Source of the DNA: an uncultured Collinsella sp.
GTDB taxonomy: Bacteria; Actinomycetota; Coriobacteriia; Coriobacteriales; Coriobacteriaceae
Length of the DNA: 45,867 nucleotides
Direction: 5' to 3'
Assembly: GCA_900757705.1 (NCBI GenBank)
Contig: CAAEOW010000134.1
Span: 1-45,867, forward strand
Shown here in pieces: positions 33,501 through 41,475 of the stretch (the first letter of the stretch is position 1; every line of letters starts with the position of its first letter). A model generated the notes under the pieces. The model saw nothing but the letters and a program-made list of their open reading frames with translations. It did not search any database and was not told the DNA's origin. Both the position numbers and the translations under genes were made by a program.

Positions 33501-34259
33501 TTGAGCATCAATGTACTCCTTGACCTTTTGGGCAAATTCATCAGGCTGAAGAAGCTCGTCATCAGGGGCAGAGACCCATGCCGTTATTTCATCTTCGCTC
33601 ATGCCCAGAATGGTTTTAAGAAGCTTACGAAAAGCCTTGTTATACCTATAGGTCTTACGATTTTCGAGCCATGTTTTTCCTGTTAAACGCTCAAATTCAT
33701 CGCGAAACTCTTGAGTTTTACCTATCTCATCGATGTACTCTTCAAGCTGAGCAAGCTTGGGCTTAACGCCGTAAAACCCTCGCGCCTCATAAAACACGCG
33801 CTGGAATCCATAAAGAACGGCAACAGATGCCTTATCGCCCTTCCACGATCCCGCCTTGGTGTCGATATTGAACAGCAAGGTTTGCGTAGGAACGCAACAG
33901 GAGCGCTCCATAGAAGCAAACACCAACGGATCGGCAATCTTGCCATCAAAATAGGAGATAGCGCGCTTCCCATCAACATTGAGATTCCCGAGCAAATAGC
34001 TCAAGATTTTAAGAAAGTGCGACTTGCCGGATCCATAGAAACCACTTACCCATACACCCATCTTGTTGGTAGGGTTATCCAGAGAATCGGTGTAGGCTTT
34101 AAATAAAGTAGCAAAGTGCCCTTGCAGCTCGCGCGTCACCACATACTCGCTAAGCTCTTGCCTAATTGACTCGTCTTTCTCATCATCAGCGACAACAACA
34201 CCGTTAATGGAACGGTTAATGTCCTTCGCGAAGAGATTGCGAACAGTTGTGTTATCCAT
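30597..34259 (-). CDS. brxC: BREX ATPase BrxC
   Basis: 1220 residues, the expected size of BrxC/PglY. A large P-loop ATPase of unsettled role in BREX, required for exclusion. Walker A SGFYGSGKSHF lies near residue 73 and Walker B VFMVDEVGQF near 265. Long helical stretches fill the C-terminal half (about 850-1130), and the tail (about 1165-1200) is Lys/Pro-rich. ATG 34259 follows TTAAGGAGTTTACA. It lies between brxB (56 bp upstream) and the pglX N-half. Confidence 0.97.
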   Translation of the reverse strand: MDNTTVRNLFAKDINRSINGVVVADDEKDESIRQELSEYVVTRELQGHFATLFKAYTDSLDNPTNKMGVWVSGFYGSGKSHFLKILSYLLGNLNVDGKRAISYFDGKIADPLVFASMERSCCVPTQTLLFNIDTKAGSWKGDKASVAVLYGFQRVFYEARGFYGVKPKLAQLEEYIDEIGKTQEFRDEFERLTGKTWLENRKTYRYNKAFRKLLKTILGMSEDEITAWVSAPDDELLQPDEFAQKVKEYIDAQAAANGGDFRLVFMVDEVGQFIANGGNSDRLLSLQTVVEELGSVCGGRVWVMVSSQEDIYNLGLPGGLDTSMFSKILGRFDTRLSLSSSSVDEVIQRRILEKTAPAADTLAQLYKQDSAVLKNNFTFEESRADLAGYANAKEFVASYPFVGYQFKLLPDVMTEVRKHGVKAKHMSTGERSMLSAFQESAQAIQHEQTGALVPFWRFFDTISKDLEHGIIQVVVCAERAAENAEGLESYDVRVLKLLYLIRYIGYVKASVENISIFMIDSLDVDKRALKDRVKESLARLERENYVARQGDTYSFLTDEEQEIAQEIAQTPIDNAKVIESIKKRLFDSIYTARKLNRGTNDFPFDRYVDGSIHGSNMGGMELSVVTMASDLGRADDAELALKSVDKAIVALSDEVDYWAPLVNAAKICMYAQTRNLQELPPSTRQIVEAKMREKDFNEKEADVLLSEAVLHARCAVDGRMVEVRAAKPAQVFEQVLAQLCDVIFSKAGYIGAPVKDDSDIRSTLAGNIQTGLDGMDAGNARALKEVEDYLRVQHQRHLDTAMGDIQRKYQQKPYGWREINIANVVAQLVVEQRAQVLFGGQTIQANDNRMVVFLCKDADKVQVRLRVRMSDHLLRDTGELMRDLFDLDSVPSNEDKLVAELKERLESLRQACLDMAHDFYTGIKPLYPYPGEIECEKMRSEVADVLKDQNESEAFLTTFTKHEDRLLDAKEDFDKVVEFFESNQRTAFDHAKGFLNRTEGIEYASDDIPGAVENVAKVREILKDPKPYGRIKDLQPLMDPVEDDMKKMLGIRRNEFLHRIESDLQDLQAQAESQKGFVNQAKDAIADAGSKYESFKNRAHSAQSLNELSVAATNWGNWLSAASNGMYDAVDEARMRMDNERRTTEVTSTGEVVKKISNKGVASSAPTPAPVPQRKIKTVRRADLVKPSRLLSAEDVERYVDDLRFRLMQALAANDEIRIN

Positions 34260-34315
34260 TGTAAACTCCTTAAAGCTGGAGAACGGCAGTCAACAAAGCG
34301 AGCGGAAAGTCGCAC

Positions 34316-35008
34316 TTAAGAAATATCGATTGCGCGGTAGTAGTTCTCTGCTGCAAGCCTGTTAAACAAGGTGACAGATGAACCGTTAAAGGTGCCGGGG
34401 TAAGCCGCAATAACGGGGACATCAGAAAAGTCAGACTGCATTGAATCGAACAGGTTATGGACTCTCAAAAAGGGGTAGGCCTCGCCAACCCCAACGAGCA
34501 AAATCGCATCGCCCGGTACATGTGGTTGCGTCAGGTCCAAAACCACATCGGAGACAACATCGGGTTGGCAATAATCAACCACATCAACGAGCACTGCCTT
34601 TGAGCCAAAATCAGCTTCTTGCTCCTGCATGGCTTCAAGAACATCGAGGTCATCAAGAATCGACAGTACAACGTCATAGAGATTGACGACCTTGAGCGTA
34701 CAGGGGAGCTTGCCAGCCTCTGCGTCACGCGCAAGGGTGTCAAATAACGCGCGGGCCTCAAACTCGAGCGCGGGGTCGTAACAGAAAGTATGGAAGCCGA
34801 TCTCGTTGCCGATGCCTTTGTTGGAGAGAAAATCCTCGTTGCTCAGGCATGCGCGGAGGAGCTGGGATCGGCGCTCGAACTCCTGGCGGACGCGTTCGGC
34901 ATGGGAATGGGCTGCCACGACGCGGTCGCGGGAGCGGATGCCGATATTGGTGGTGATGTCGGTCGCCAGAGTTATCGTGGGACCGTCGGCGGTGCTGATT
35001 CGCGCCAT
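34316..35008 (-). CDS. brxB: BREX protein BrxB (DUF1788)
   Basis: 230 residues. The ending VPVIAAYPGTFNG...LFNRLAAENYYRA is the typical DUF1788 closing motif, and GNEIGFHTFCYDP (about 67-79) is its N-terminal core. Essential but of unknown biochemical role in BREX-1. The ATG at 35008 lies one base after the brxA stop codon, with GGAAGGGCGG inside the brxA end as ribosome binding site, so the two are translationally coupled. About 40 residues precede the usual start of the family. Confidence 0.92.
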   Translation of the reverse strand: MARISTADGPTITLATDITTNIGIRSRDRVVAAHSHAERVRQEFERRSQLLRACLSNEDFLSNKGIGNEIGFHTFCYDPALEFEARALFDTLARDAEAGKLPCTLKVVNLYDVVLSILDDLDVLEAMQEQEADFGSKAVLVDVVDYCQPDVVSDVVLDLTQPHVPGDAILLVGVGEAYPFLRVHNLFDSMQSDFSDVPVIAAYPGTFNGSSVTLFNRLAAENYYRAIDIS

Positions 35009-35009
35009 G

Positions 35010-35699
35010 CTAGATTACCGCCCTTCCTGTAAGGGCAGCGACAAGCGGTTGTTCGCCAAGCTGCAAAAGGGCGTGCTCAATATCGGGGTCGAGGAATAGC
35101 GCAGAAAGGCGCTCGGACTCCGGCCCCATACCCTCGCCGATAAGGCCGGCATGGCGGAGCGTCTGGCGGAGTGAGCCCTTAATGCGCTTGACCGTGGCCT
35201 CAGTCCAGCGGGCCGCATCCGGATACTCCGTGGTAAAGCGTGTCATAAAGGCGTTGAGGTCAACCGCCGTAAAGGCATAATCGAAGTTTTGTAGGCGCTC
35301 CCCTACCTCGACGAGCACGAGCTCGCGCACGATATCGTAGCGGCAGATCATGCTGTAGAAGATGGCCTGGTCCGCCTGCGTGGGCGTGCCGGTTGCTATG
35401 AGGTTGGTGAGGATTGTCGCGGCTTGAGCCGCCGTTGCGGGGTCGATGCCGCGCGCGGCGCATGCGGCGTCCGTGGGCACCATGGCGTCGAGGCGTCGAA
35501 GGCACACGGTTGCGCGGTTGGCGACCATGCGCTCCGTGGGATATTGAAAGAGGTTCTCGCTCTTTACGCGTACAATGACCTGCTCGTCGCTTGCGCCCTG
35601 CATACGAAGGGCAGCGACGATGCACATCTCATGCGGGAGGAATTGCTCGCGGGTGAGCACCCCCCCCGAACGCTTTTTGTGGTTATATCCACAGTACAC
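35010..35699 (-). CDS. brxA: BREX protein BrxA (DUF1819)
   Basis: 229 residues (about 216 if GTG 35660 is used). A small helical DUF1819 protein; in other BREX-1 systems BrxA binds DNA. It is the first gene of the operon, which with brxB immediately after it supports the call. Recognisable parts are EMCIVAALRMQGASDEQVIV (about 25-44) and the C-terminal LRQTLRHAGLIG (about 175). GTG 35699 is the only upstream start in this frame before a stop codon, and it lacks a good ribosome binding site, so the exact start is open. Confidence 0.87.
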   Translation of the reverse strand: MYCGYNHKKRSGGVLTREQFLPHEMCIVAALRMQGASDEQVIVRVKSENLFQYPTERMVANRATVCLRRLDAMVPTDAACAARGIDPATAAQAATILTNLIATGTPTQADQAIFYSMICRYDIVRELVLVEVGERLQNFDYAFTAVDLNAFMTRFTTEYPDAARWTEATVKRIKGSLRQTLRHAGLIGEGMGPESERLSALFLDPDIEHALLQLGEQPLVAALTGRAVI

Positions 35700-35727
35700 G
35701 CTCCAAGGGTGTCAAAGGCTGTCACAA

Positions 35728-35761
35728 GTGCGCCGCAACCCGGCAGGCAGGTGCGGCGCAC
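35728..35761. promoter_or_regulatory. 10-bp hairpin in the BREX leader
   Basis: GTGCGCCGCA and TGCGGCGCAC face each other across 14 bases, just upstream of brxA. The repeated box TTTGACAC occurs on the minus strand at both sides (around 35708-35716 and 35806-35814); the distal one contains a perfect TTGACA (35813-35808), but I find no good -10 at 16-18 bases. The hairpin could be an attenuator of the BREX operon or a terminator for an upstream transcript. Confidence 0.5.
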
Positions 35762-35959
35762 ATGACAATAATCATACCTGTTGGTAAAAAAGTTACCACG
35801 CCCAGAGTGTCAAATGTTGAGCAACAAAATTAAATCCGGTTAACGGTCATTTTCGCAGCTCAGAAGCTTTGACGAGGTCGCCCCAAATCACACTTGCCAG
35901 ACAACCGCACTTACGAATGCAGGCACGCACACGCCCAGCGCCATCCTCCGCTATATTCA

Positions 35960-35987
35960 ACATAGAGTTATACATATGCTTCTATGT
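35960..35987. promoter_or_regulatory. palindromic operator ACATAGA/TCTATGT of the antitoxin-like gene
   Basis: Seven-base inverted arms flank TTATACAT, which could be the -10 box, and end directly before the ribosome binding site AAGGAG. This is the layout of an autoregulated toxin-antitoxin promoter. Confidence 0.55.
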
Positions 35988-35999
35988 AAGGAGTTTCGT

Positions 36000-36173
36000 A
36001 TGCCTGTCATAAAGCCTATTTCTGATCAGACGCGCGCACTAACCACCATTCAGGAACGCGAAGATCACATTCAACGTGCCATCACACGTGGCTACGACGA
36101 CCTCGCTAACGGCCGCATTCGATCCTGGAAACAAGCAAAGGCCGAGGCGGATCGGATACGAGCTTCCAGATAA
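36000..36173 (+). CDS. orphan antitoxin-like small protein
   Basis: 57 residues. The beginning MPVIKPISDQTRAL resembles Phd/YefM or RelB-like antitoxins (often MPxIKPISDLRN), and the helical rest (REDHIQRAITRGYDDLANGR) resembles their toxin-binding tails. No toxin gene follows: the next gene is serC and no other ORF fits. The ATG at 36000 is set by AAGGAG seven bases upstream. Possible roles are a solitary repressor or a relic; it lies just outside the BREX operon, divergent from brxA. Confidence 0.7.
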   Translation: MPVIKPISDQTRALTTIQEREDHIQRAITRGYDDLANGRIRSWKQAKAEADRIRASR

Positions 36174-36304
36174 ACCCTCCCCCATGTAACAATCCTGTAA
36201 ATCATAGCGGCGCACTCGGGTTTTACCGTGATGCGGTCGCGCCTGGCGCTCCACTGTGCTAAAGTATCCCGAACGTTCAAACGACTACGAAGGGGACCTA
36301 GAAG

Positions 36305-37429
36305 ATGGCACGTGTGCACAACTTCTCAGCTGGCCCGGCCGCACTGCCTACAAGCGTGCTCGCCGAGATCGCCGACGAGATGATGGACTACCGCGGTTGC
36401 GGCATGTCCGTGCTCGAGATGAGCCATCGATCTAGCATGTATCAGCAGATCATCGACGACGCCGAGGCAACCCTTCGCCGCCTGTTGAGCATCCCCGACA
36501 ACTACCGTGTCCTGTTTTTACAGGGCGGTGCCACGCTGCAGTTTGCGGGCATCCCGATGAACCTCATGCGCCGCGGCCGCGCCGGCTACGTCGTGACCGG
36601 CAACTTTGCCAACAAGGCGCACAAAGAGGCCGCCAAGTACGGCGAGGCCGTGCTGCTCGCGAGCTCCGAGGACACCAACTTCGACCGCATTCCCAACATG
36701 GCCAACATCAACGCGCGCATTGCCGCCAAGGCCGCGGGCGAAGGGCTCGACTACGTCTACATCTGCCAGAACAACACCATCTTTGGCACCATGTACCACG
36801 AGCTGCCCGCTTGCGGCGACGTGCCGCTGGTCGCCGATGTCTCAAGCTGCTTTTTGTCGCAACCGCTCGACGTCGAGCGCTACGGGCTCATTTACGCCGG
36901 CGCTCAGAAAAACGCCGGCGCCGCGGGCGTGACCGTGGTCATCGTGCGCGACGACCTCATCGCCAATGGCCCCGCCTTTACGCAGACGCCGCAGTACCTG
37001 GACCTTAAGACCCAGGCCGCCAAGGGTTCCATGCTCAACACGCCCAACACCTTTGGCATCTACGTATGCGGCAAGGTGTTCCGTTGGGTGGAGCAAACCG
37101 GCGGACTTGCCGCCATGGCCGAGCGCAACTGGGCTAAGGCCAATCTGCTCTATGACCTGCTCGAGCACAGCGAGCTGTTCCACGGCACCGCGCAGGCCGA
37201 CAGCCGCTCCATCGCCAACGTCACCTTCCGTACCGGCGATGCCGAGCTCGATGCGGCCTTTGTCGCAGGCGCGGCAGAGCACGAGATCCAAAACGTCAAG
37301 GGTCATCGCCTGGTGGGTGGCATGCGCGCCAGCGTCTACAACGCCGTAACCATGGAAGACGCGCAGGCACTGGCCTCGTACATGAAGGACTTCGAAGCAC
37401 AGCATAGTTTGAGCCCGCGATCTAACTAG
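36305..37429 (+). CDS. serC: phosphoserine aminotransferase
   Basis: PLP enzyme forming 3-phosphoserine from 3-phosphohydroxypyruvate and glutamate in serine synthesis. 374 residues, the family length. HNFSAGPAALP opens the protein (5-15), EMSHRS lies near 44, and the PLP lysine is in AGAQKNAGAAG (Lys near 201). ATG 36305 follows GAAGGGGACCTAGAAG. serA follows 70 bp later, and together they cover the first two steps of serine synthesis; serB is not in the window. Confidence 0.96.
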   Translation: MARVHNFSAGPAALPTSVLAEIADEMMDYRGCGMSVLEMSHRSSMYQQIIDDAEATLRRLLSIPDNYRVLFLQGGATLQFAGIPMNLMRRGRAGYVVTGNFANKAHKEAAKYGEAVLLASSEDTNFDRIPNMANINARIAAKAAGEGLDYVYICQNNTIFGTMYHELPACGDVPLVADVSSCFLSQPLDVERYGLIYAGAQKNAGAAGVTVVIVRDDLIANGPAFTQTPQYLDLKTQAAKGSMLNTPNTFGIYVCGKVFRWVEQTGGLAAMAERNWAKANLLYDLLEHSELFHGTAQADSRSIANVTFRTGDAELDAAFVAGAAEHEIQNVKGHRLVGGMRASVYNAVTMEDAQALASYMKDFEAQHSLSPRSN

Positions 37430-37499
37430 CCCGCAACCCGCGGGCCGATCAGCCACTTCAAACCACCTGTTTTAGACAAACCTGCTAAGGAGTTTTTCC

Positions 37500-38663
37500 A
37501 TGCGTAAGATTAAGACCATCGACGACATCACTAAAGACGGCAAGGTCGAATTTGGCGAGGGCTACGAGTTTGTGGGCACCGCCGAGGAGGCCGACGCCAT
37601 CCTGATGCGCTCCACCGACCTGCATGGCTACGAGCTGCCCGAAGGCATCCGTGCCATCGCCCGCTGCGGCGCCGGCGTCAACAACATCCCCATCGAGGAG
37701 TACGCCAAGAAGGGCGTCGTCGTCTTTAACTCCCCCGGCGCCAACAGCAACGCCGTCAAGGAGCTTGTCCTGGGCATGCTGGTGCTTTCGAGCCGCGGCG
37801 TGGTGCAGTCGATGAACTGGGTGCGCGACAACGCCGACGACCCCGAAATCCAGGTCGATGCCGAGAAAGCCAAGAAGGCCTTTGTGGGCCGCGAGCTCAA
37901 GGGCAAGCGCATCGGCATCATCGGTCTGGGCAACGTGGGCTCCAAGGTCGCCAACGCCTGCGTCGATCTGGGCATGGATGTCTACGGCTACGATCCGTTC
38001 ATTTCCGTCGAACACGCGTGGGTGCTGAGCCGCGAAGTGCAGCGCGTGGGCACGCTCGAGGACCTCTGCCGCGGCTGCGACTACCTCACCGTGCACGTGC
38101 CCAGCAAGGCCGATACCATCGGCATGATCAGCACCGAGCAGATCGACCTGCTGGCGCCCGACGCCGTGCTCATCAACTACGCGCGCGAAACCATCATTGA
38201 CGAGGACGCCGTCGACGCTGCCCTGCGCGAGGGCAAGCTCAGCTGGTTTAGCTGCGACTTTGCCACGCCCAAGACCGTCAAGATGCCCAACACGTTTATC
38301 ACCACGCATTCGGGCGCCGGCACCGGCGAGGCCGAGGCCAACTGCGCCGACATGGCCATCAGCGAGCTCAAGGATTATCTGGAAAACGGCAACATCGCGC
38401 ACAGCGTCAACTACCCCGCCTGCAGCATGGGCAAGGCGCGCGCCGCAAGCCGCATTGCCTGCCTGCATGCCAACGTGCCCAACATGATCGGCCAGATCAC
38501 GGCCATTCTCGCCAAGGACAACGCCAACGTGCAGCGCATGACCAACGAGTCCGCTGGCGAGAACGCCTACACCATGTTCGACACCGATGAGCACCTGGAC
38601 GGCAGCACGATCGAGGCACTTAAGCAAATTCCGTCGATGTATCGTGTGCGCGTGATTAAATAG
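37500..38663 (+). CDS. serA: D-3-phosphoglycerate dehydrogenase
   Basis: NAD-dependent oxidation of 3-phosphoglycerate to phosphohydroxypyruvate, the first committed step of serine synthesis. 387 residues: a short-form enzyme with the D-2-hydroxyacid dehydrogenase fold (dinucleotide motif GLGNVGSKV near 141) and a C-terminal ACT-like domain (about 315-387, VPNMIGQITAILAKDNANV) that may sense serine. The catalytic His is in TTHSGAGTGEAE. ATG 37500 follows AAGGAGTTTTTCC. A strong terminator ends the serC-serA unit. Confidence 0.95.
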   Translation: MRKIKTIDDITKDGKVEFGEGYEFVGTAEEADAILMRSTDLHGYELPEGIRAIARCGAGVNNIPIEEYAKKGVVVFNSPGANSNAVKELVLGMLVLSSRGVVQSMNWVRDNADDPEIQVDAEKAKKAFVGRELKGKRIGIIGLGNVGSKVANACVDLGMDVYGYDPFISVEHAWVLSREVQRVGTLEDLCRGCDYLTVHVPSKADTIGMISTEQIDLLAPDAVLINYARETIIDEDAVDAALREGKLSWFSCDFATPKTVKMPNTFITTHSGAGTGEAEANCADMAISELKDYLENGNIAHSVNYPACSMGKARAASRIACLHANVPNMIGQITAILAKDNANVQRMTNESAGENAYTMFDTDEHLDGSTIEALKQIPSMYRVRVIK

Positions 38664-38703
38664 CGCCGGCGCCAATCCTGCCAGACAGACCACGAAGCCC
38701 ATT

Positions 38704-38740
38704 CGGCCCCCGTTTTCACGAAACGGGGGCCGATTTTGTT
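38704..38740 (+). terminator. rho-independent terminator after serA
   Basis: CGGCCCCCGTTT pairs perfectly with AAACGGGGGCCG across five bases, followed by ATTTTGTT. Confidence 0.9.
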
Positions 38741-39010
38741 GCTCCGGACGACTTTAAAATGATACCCAGAACAAGTTTTTTCAGATAATCGATAGTGAGG
38801 CTCAAGTCGCTAAGCACACCCGCTTTGATAAACAGCTTTATCAGGGACTTTAGTAGGTAAAAATCGATCTCTATATGCCGAATGTAAGTTGACTGTCCAT
38901 TTTCCGAAACAACTTATTCTAGATAGCATTTTTAAGGCCCCTCCAAGGCGAAATATAAGTCTTTTTGTGACCAAAACTCTAGTCCGCGCGACCGTTTTCC
39001 ACCCGCGCGG
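38741..39010. other. AT-rich spacer between convergent genes, nothing recognised
   Basis: About 270 bp, clearly poorer in G+C than the flanks, between the ends of serA (plus) and the nuclease-like gene (minus). No ORF, tRNA or repeat was found. It may be a decayed remnant of inserted DNA. Confidence 0.3.
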
Positions 39011-40060
39011 CTACATTCCTGCCCAATCGATAAAAATCTCCTCACGAAGCCGCCGTTCGAGCTCCTGCTGTCGCGGCGTCTTGTCTTTCAGCGGCACATC
39101 GAGATAGGACATGATGAGCTCCATCACCACGCGGAAGGCATCGAAGTCGGCCAGCTGACCATAGGTCATCAGAACGACGGGATATCCCATGGCTTGCAAG
39201 GCCGTCGTTCGATCGGAGTCCGAGATCTTGGATTCAATGGATCCGTGAATGGCTTTACCTTGGCATTCAACCAGACACTCTCGACTGCCGTCCTTATTTG
39301 CCAGCAGGATATCGGCATAGCGCCTATCAAGCCCCGAAATCAGGCGGGCGCTGCGCGTCATACGAATCTCGACGTTATTGGTAAGGCGCAGGCCTTCGCC
39401 GCCGCGCAACCTCGTAAGGCCAAACAGCATCGAAGCCTGGACCTCAAGCGGCGATGCCGCCACCCCCGTAATGCATTTCGCGGCACGTGTGAACGATTTA
39501 GCACCGCGGAGCCCCGGGATCTTATCGACGTACTCTGTAAGTTCAGAGAACTCGATCAAGGGCGGTCGTTTCCACAGGTCCGTTGGATTCCCCGAGACAT
39601 CCTTTACATTTTCCCAACCCAACCGTGCGTCACCCCACCGGCCCCCATATGCCTGCACAAGTGCCGACTTTACCTGAGGCGCAATCTTGCACACGGCAAA
39701 GGTGCCGCACATCTCATACATGCACATAATCAGACGCTCGTTTGAGACCGAGGAAGCCAGGGACAGCAGGGTAAAAAGCGGGGACGCGACATCGAGGCCA
39801 AACCCTGTCTGCCGCACGGAGCCAAACGGCCTCTCCCCGTTCCAAACATGCCTGACAATGCGATCGCCCTTACGTCCGCAGCTGCCCTGCGCCAAAACGT
39901 GTAACGGGGTGCCCAGGAATTGCGCGACGAGCGGATGCTCGCAAAGGCGCTCCCTGCGCGGATCGTCCGCAGAATCGGGCAGGTCCGGCATTATCGCCAA
40001 GACCTGTGGAGGTATCCGGTGATACCGGAAGGCAGATATGTCGCACAGCATGTCGTCCAT
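39011..40060 (-). CDS. predicted PD-(D/E)XK-like protein of Coriobacteriia
   Basis: 349 residues. The C-terminal part holds RYADILLANKDGSRECLVEC followed by QGKAIHG, a D...ExQ(G)K arrangement like DUF559/Vsr-type PD-(D/E)XK nucleases, then ALQAMGYPVVLMTYGQL. The N-terminal part starts CDISAFRYHRIPPQVL, a pattern I associate with Coriobacteriia proteins that resemble AbiEi-type antitoxin regulators; no partner toxin is adjacent. ATG 40060 is chosen over TTG 40108, but neither has a strong ribosome binding site. Nuclease activity is an inference. Confidence 0.65.
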   Translation of the reverse strand: MDDMLCDISAFRYHRIPPQVLAIMPDLPDSADDPRRERLCEHPLVAQFLGTPLHVLAQGSCGRKGDRIVRHVWNGERPFGSVRQTGFGLDVASPLFTLLSLASSVSNERLIMCMYEMCGTFAVCKIAPQVKSALVQAYGGRWGDARLGWENVKDVSGNPTDLWKRPPLIEFSELTEYVDKIPGLRGAKSFTRAAKCITGVAASPLEVQASMLFGLTRLRGGEGLRLTNNVEIRMTRSARLISGLDRRYADILLANKDGSRECLVECQGKAIHGSIESKISDSDRTTALQAMGYPVVLMTYGQLADFDAFRVVMELIMSYLDVPLKDKTPRQQELERRLREEIFIDWAGM

Positions 40061-40214
40061 AAAGGCTACGTACCCACCGCGCCGTTTGTGAACCCGCTCG
40101 GACGGCAAACGCGCTGGCTCGGCCTGCGAACGGTAAATACTGCTGCGCGCACGTCACGAATCTCTCGGGAGGCTTACAATCGGTTTGGAAAGCAGACTGA
40201 TTGTGAGGTTGCAT

Positions 40215-41435
40215 ATGGTTGATGAGGACTTTGCCTGGCGGCTTGCGCAGGAGCTTGTGCGGATTGACAGCTCAGACCCGGGCGCGTATGAGGATGAAAT
40301 TGAGCGGTATATCAAAGCGCTGGTTGAGGAACGGCTGGCACGGTTGAACCACCCGACACTCGATGCCATACGGGTTGAGGAGCTTGAGGTGCTCCCCGGA
40401 CGCCGCAACCTTATGATCACCGTGCCCGGTTTGAGCGACGAGCCACGGCTCGTCTACATCTGCCACATGGATACCGTCACCTTGGGCGACGGCTGGGACG
40501 CGGACATCGCACCGCTTGGGGCAGTTGTGCGCAACGACAAGCTCTATGGCCGGGGCGCCTGCGACATGAAGGGCGGCCTGGCCTGCGCCATTGCCGCACT
40601 GGTCCATACGCTCGAGCGCGTGGCGGCGGATGGCGCGCTGCCCCGCCGCGGCTTTTCGCTCATCTGCTCGGTCGACGAAGAGGACTTTATGCGCGGCTCC
40701 GAGGCCGCCATCGATGCCGGATGGGTATGCTCGCGCGAATGGGTGCTGGATACCGAGCCCACCGACAGACAGATTCAGGTAGCGCACAAGGGGCGCACGT
40801 GGTTCGAGATTGAAATGGCTGGCGTGACGGCGCATGCGAGCCAGCCCTGGAAGGGCGCGGATGCCGTCGCCGCCATGGCCGAGGTCATCTGCGCGTTACG
40901 CCGCGCGTTCATGGCGCTGCCCGTACACGATGAGCTGGGGCCATCGACCATCACGTTTGGACAGATCGAGGGTGGCTACCGTCCCTATGTCGTGCCCGAT
41001 CACGCCAAGGTCTGGGTCGATATGCGCCTGACCCCGCCGACCGATACGGCCACCGTGACGCGCATGGTAGAGCAGGCCATCGCCGTCGCCGAGGCCGCGG
41101 TCCCCGGCTGCCATGGCAGCTATACCGTGACAGGCGACCGCCCCGCCATCGAGCGCGATCCGGCCTCTCCCCTTCTAGCTGCGCTCAAGTGCACAGCAGA
41201 CGATGTGACGGGCACGGACACGACCGTCGGCTTCTTTACCGGCTACACCGACACTGCCGTCATTGCCGGCAAGACGGGTAACCGTAACTGCATGAGCTAT
41301 GGCCCAGGCTCGCTCGCGCTCGCCCACAAGCCCAACGAATATGTGCCCCACGCCGACATCGTTCGTTGTCAGCAGGTGCTAATCGCGCTCGCCGATAACG
41401 TGCTCTGGGACGCGAGCGGCCAAGTTGGGGCATAA
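40215..41435 (+). CDS. M20-family metallopeptidase (ArgE/DapE/YgeY-like)
   Basis: 406 residues. A zinc peptidase or deacylase cleaving an amide bond in a small substrate such as an N-acyl amino acid or dipeptide. The metal-binding order is visible: HMDTV (near 84), YGRGACDMKGG (near 114), SVDEED (near 152) and a dimerisation region containing AHASQPWKGADAVAAM. Near the C-terminus YTDTAVIAGK and HKPNEYV contain the last ligands. ATG 40215 with TGAGGTTGC upstream is preferred to an earlier in-frame codon at 40185. Confidence 0.9.
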   Translation: MVDEDFAWRLAQELVRIDSSDPGAYEDEIERYIKALVEERLARLNHPTLDAIRVEELEVLPGRRNLMITVPGLSDEPRLVYICHMDTVTLGDGWDADIAPLGAVVRNDKLYGRGACDMKGGLACAIAALVHTLERVAADGALPRRGFSLICSVDEEDFMRGSEAAIDAGWVCSREWVLDTEPTDRQIQVAHKGRTWFEIEMAGVTAHASQPWKGADAVAAMAEVICALRRAFMALPVHDELGPSTITFGQIEGGYRPYVVPDHAKVWVDMRLTPPTDTATVTRMVEQAIAVAEAAVPGCHGSYTVTGDRPAIERDPASPLLAALKCTADDVTGTDTTVGFFTGYTDTAVIAGKTGNRNCMSYGPGSLALAHKPNEYVPHADIVRCQQVLIALADNVLWDASGQVGA

Positions 41436-41475
41436 TAAGCCGCGAACAAACCGACTCGTGCGTTAGGACCGCCCC

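Noticed and set aside
17990..35800. Prophage origin of the defence island
   Set aside because: No integrase, capsid, portal, tail or lysis genes, and no attachment repeats could be seen.
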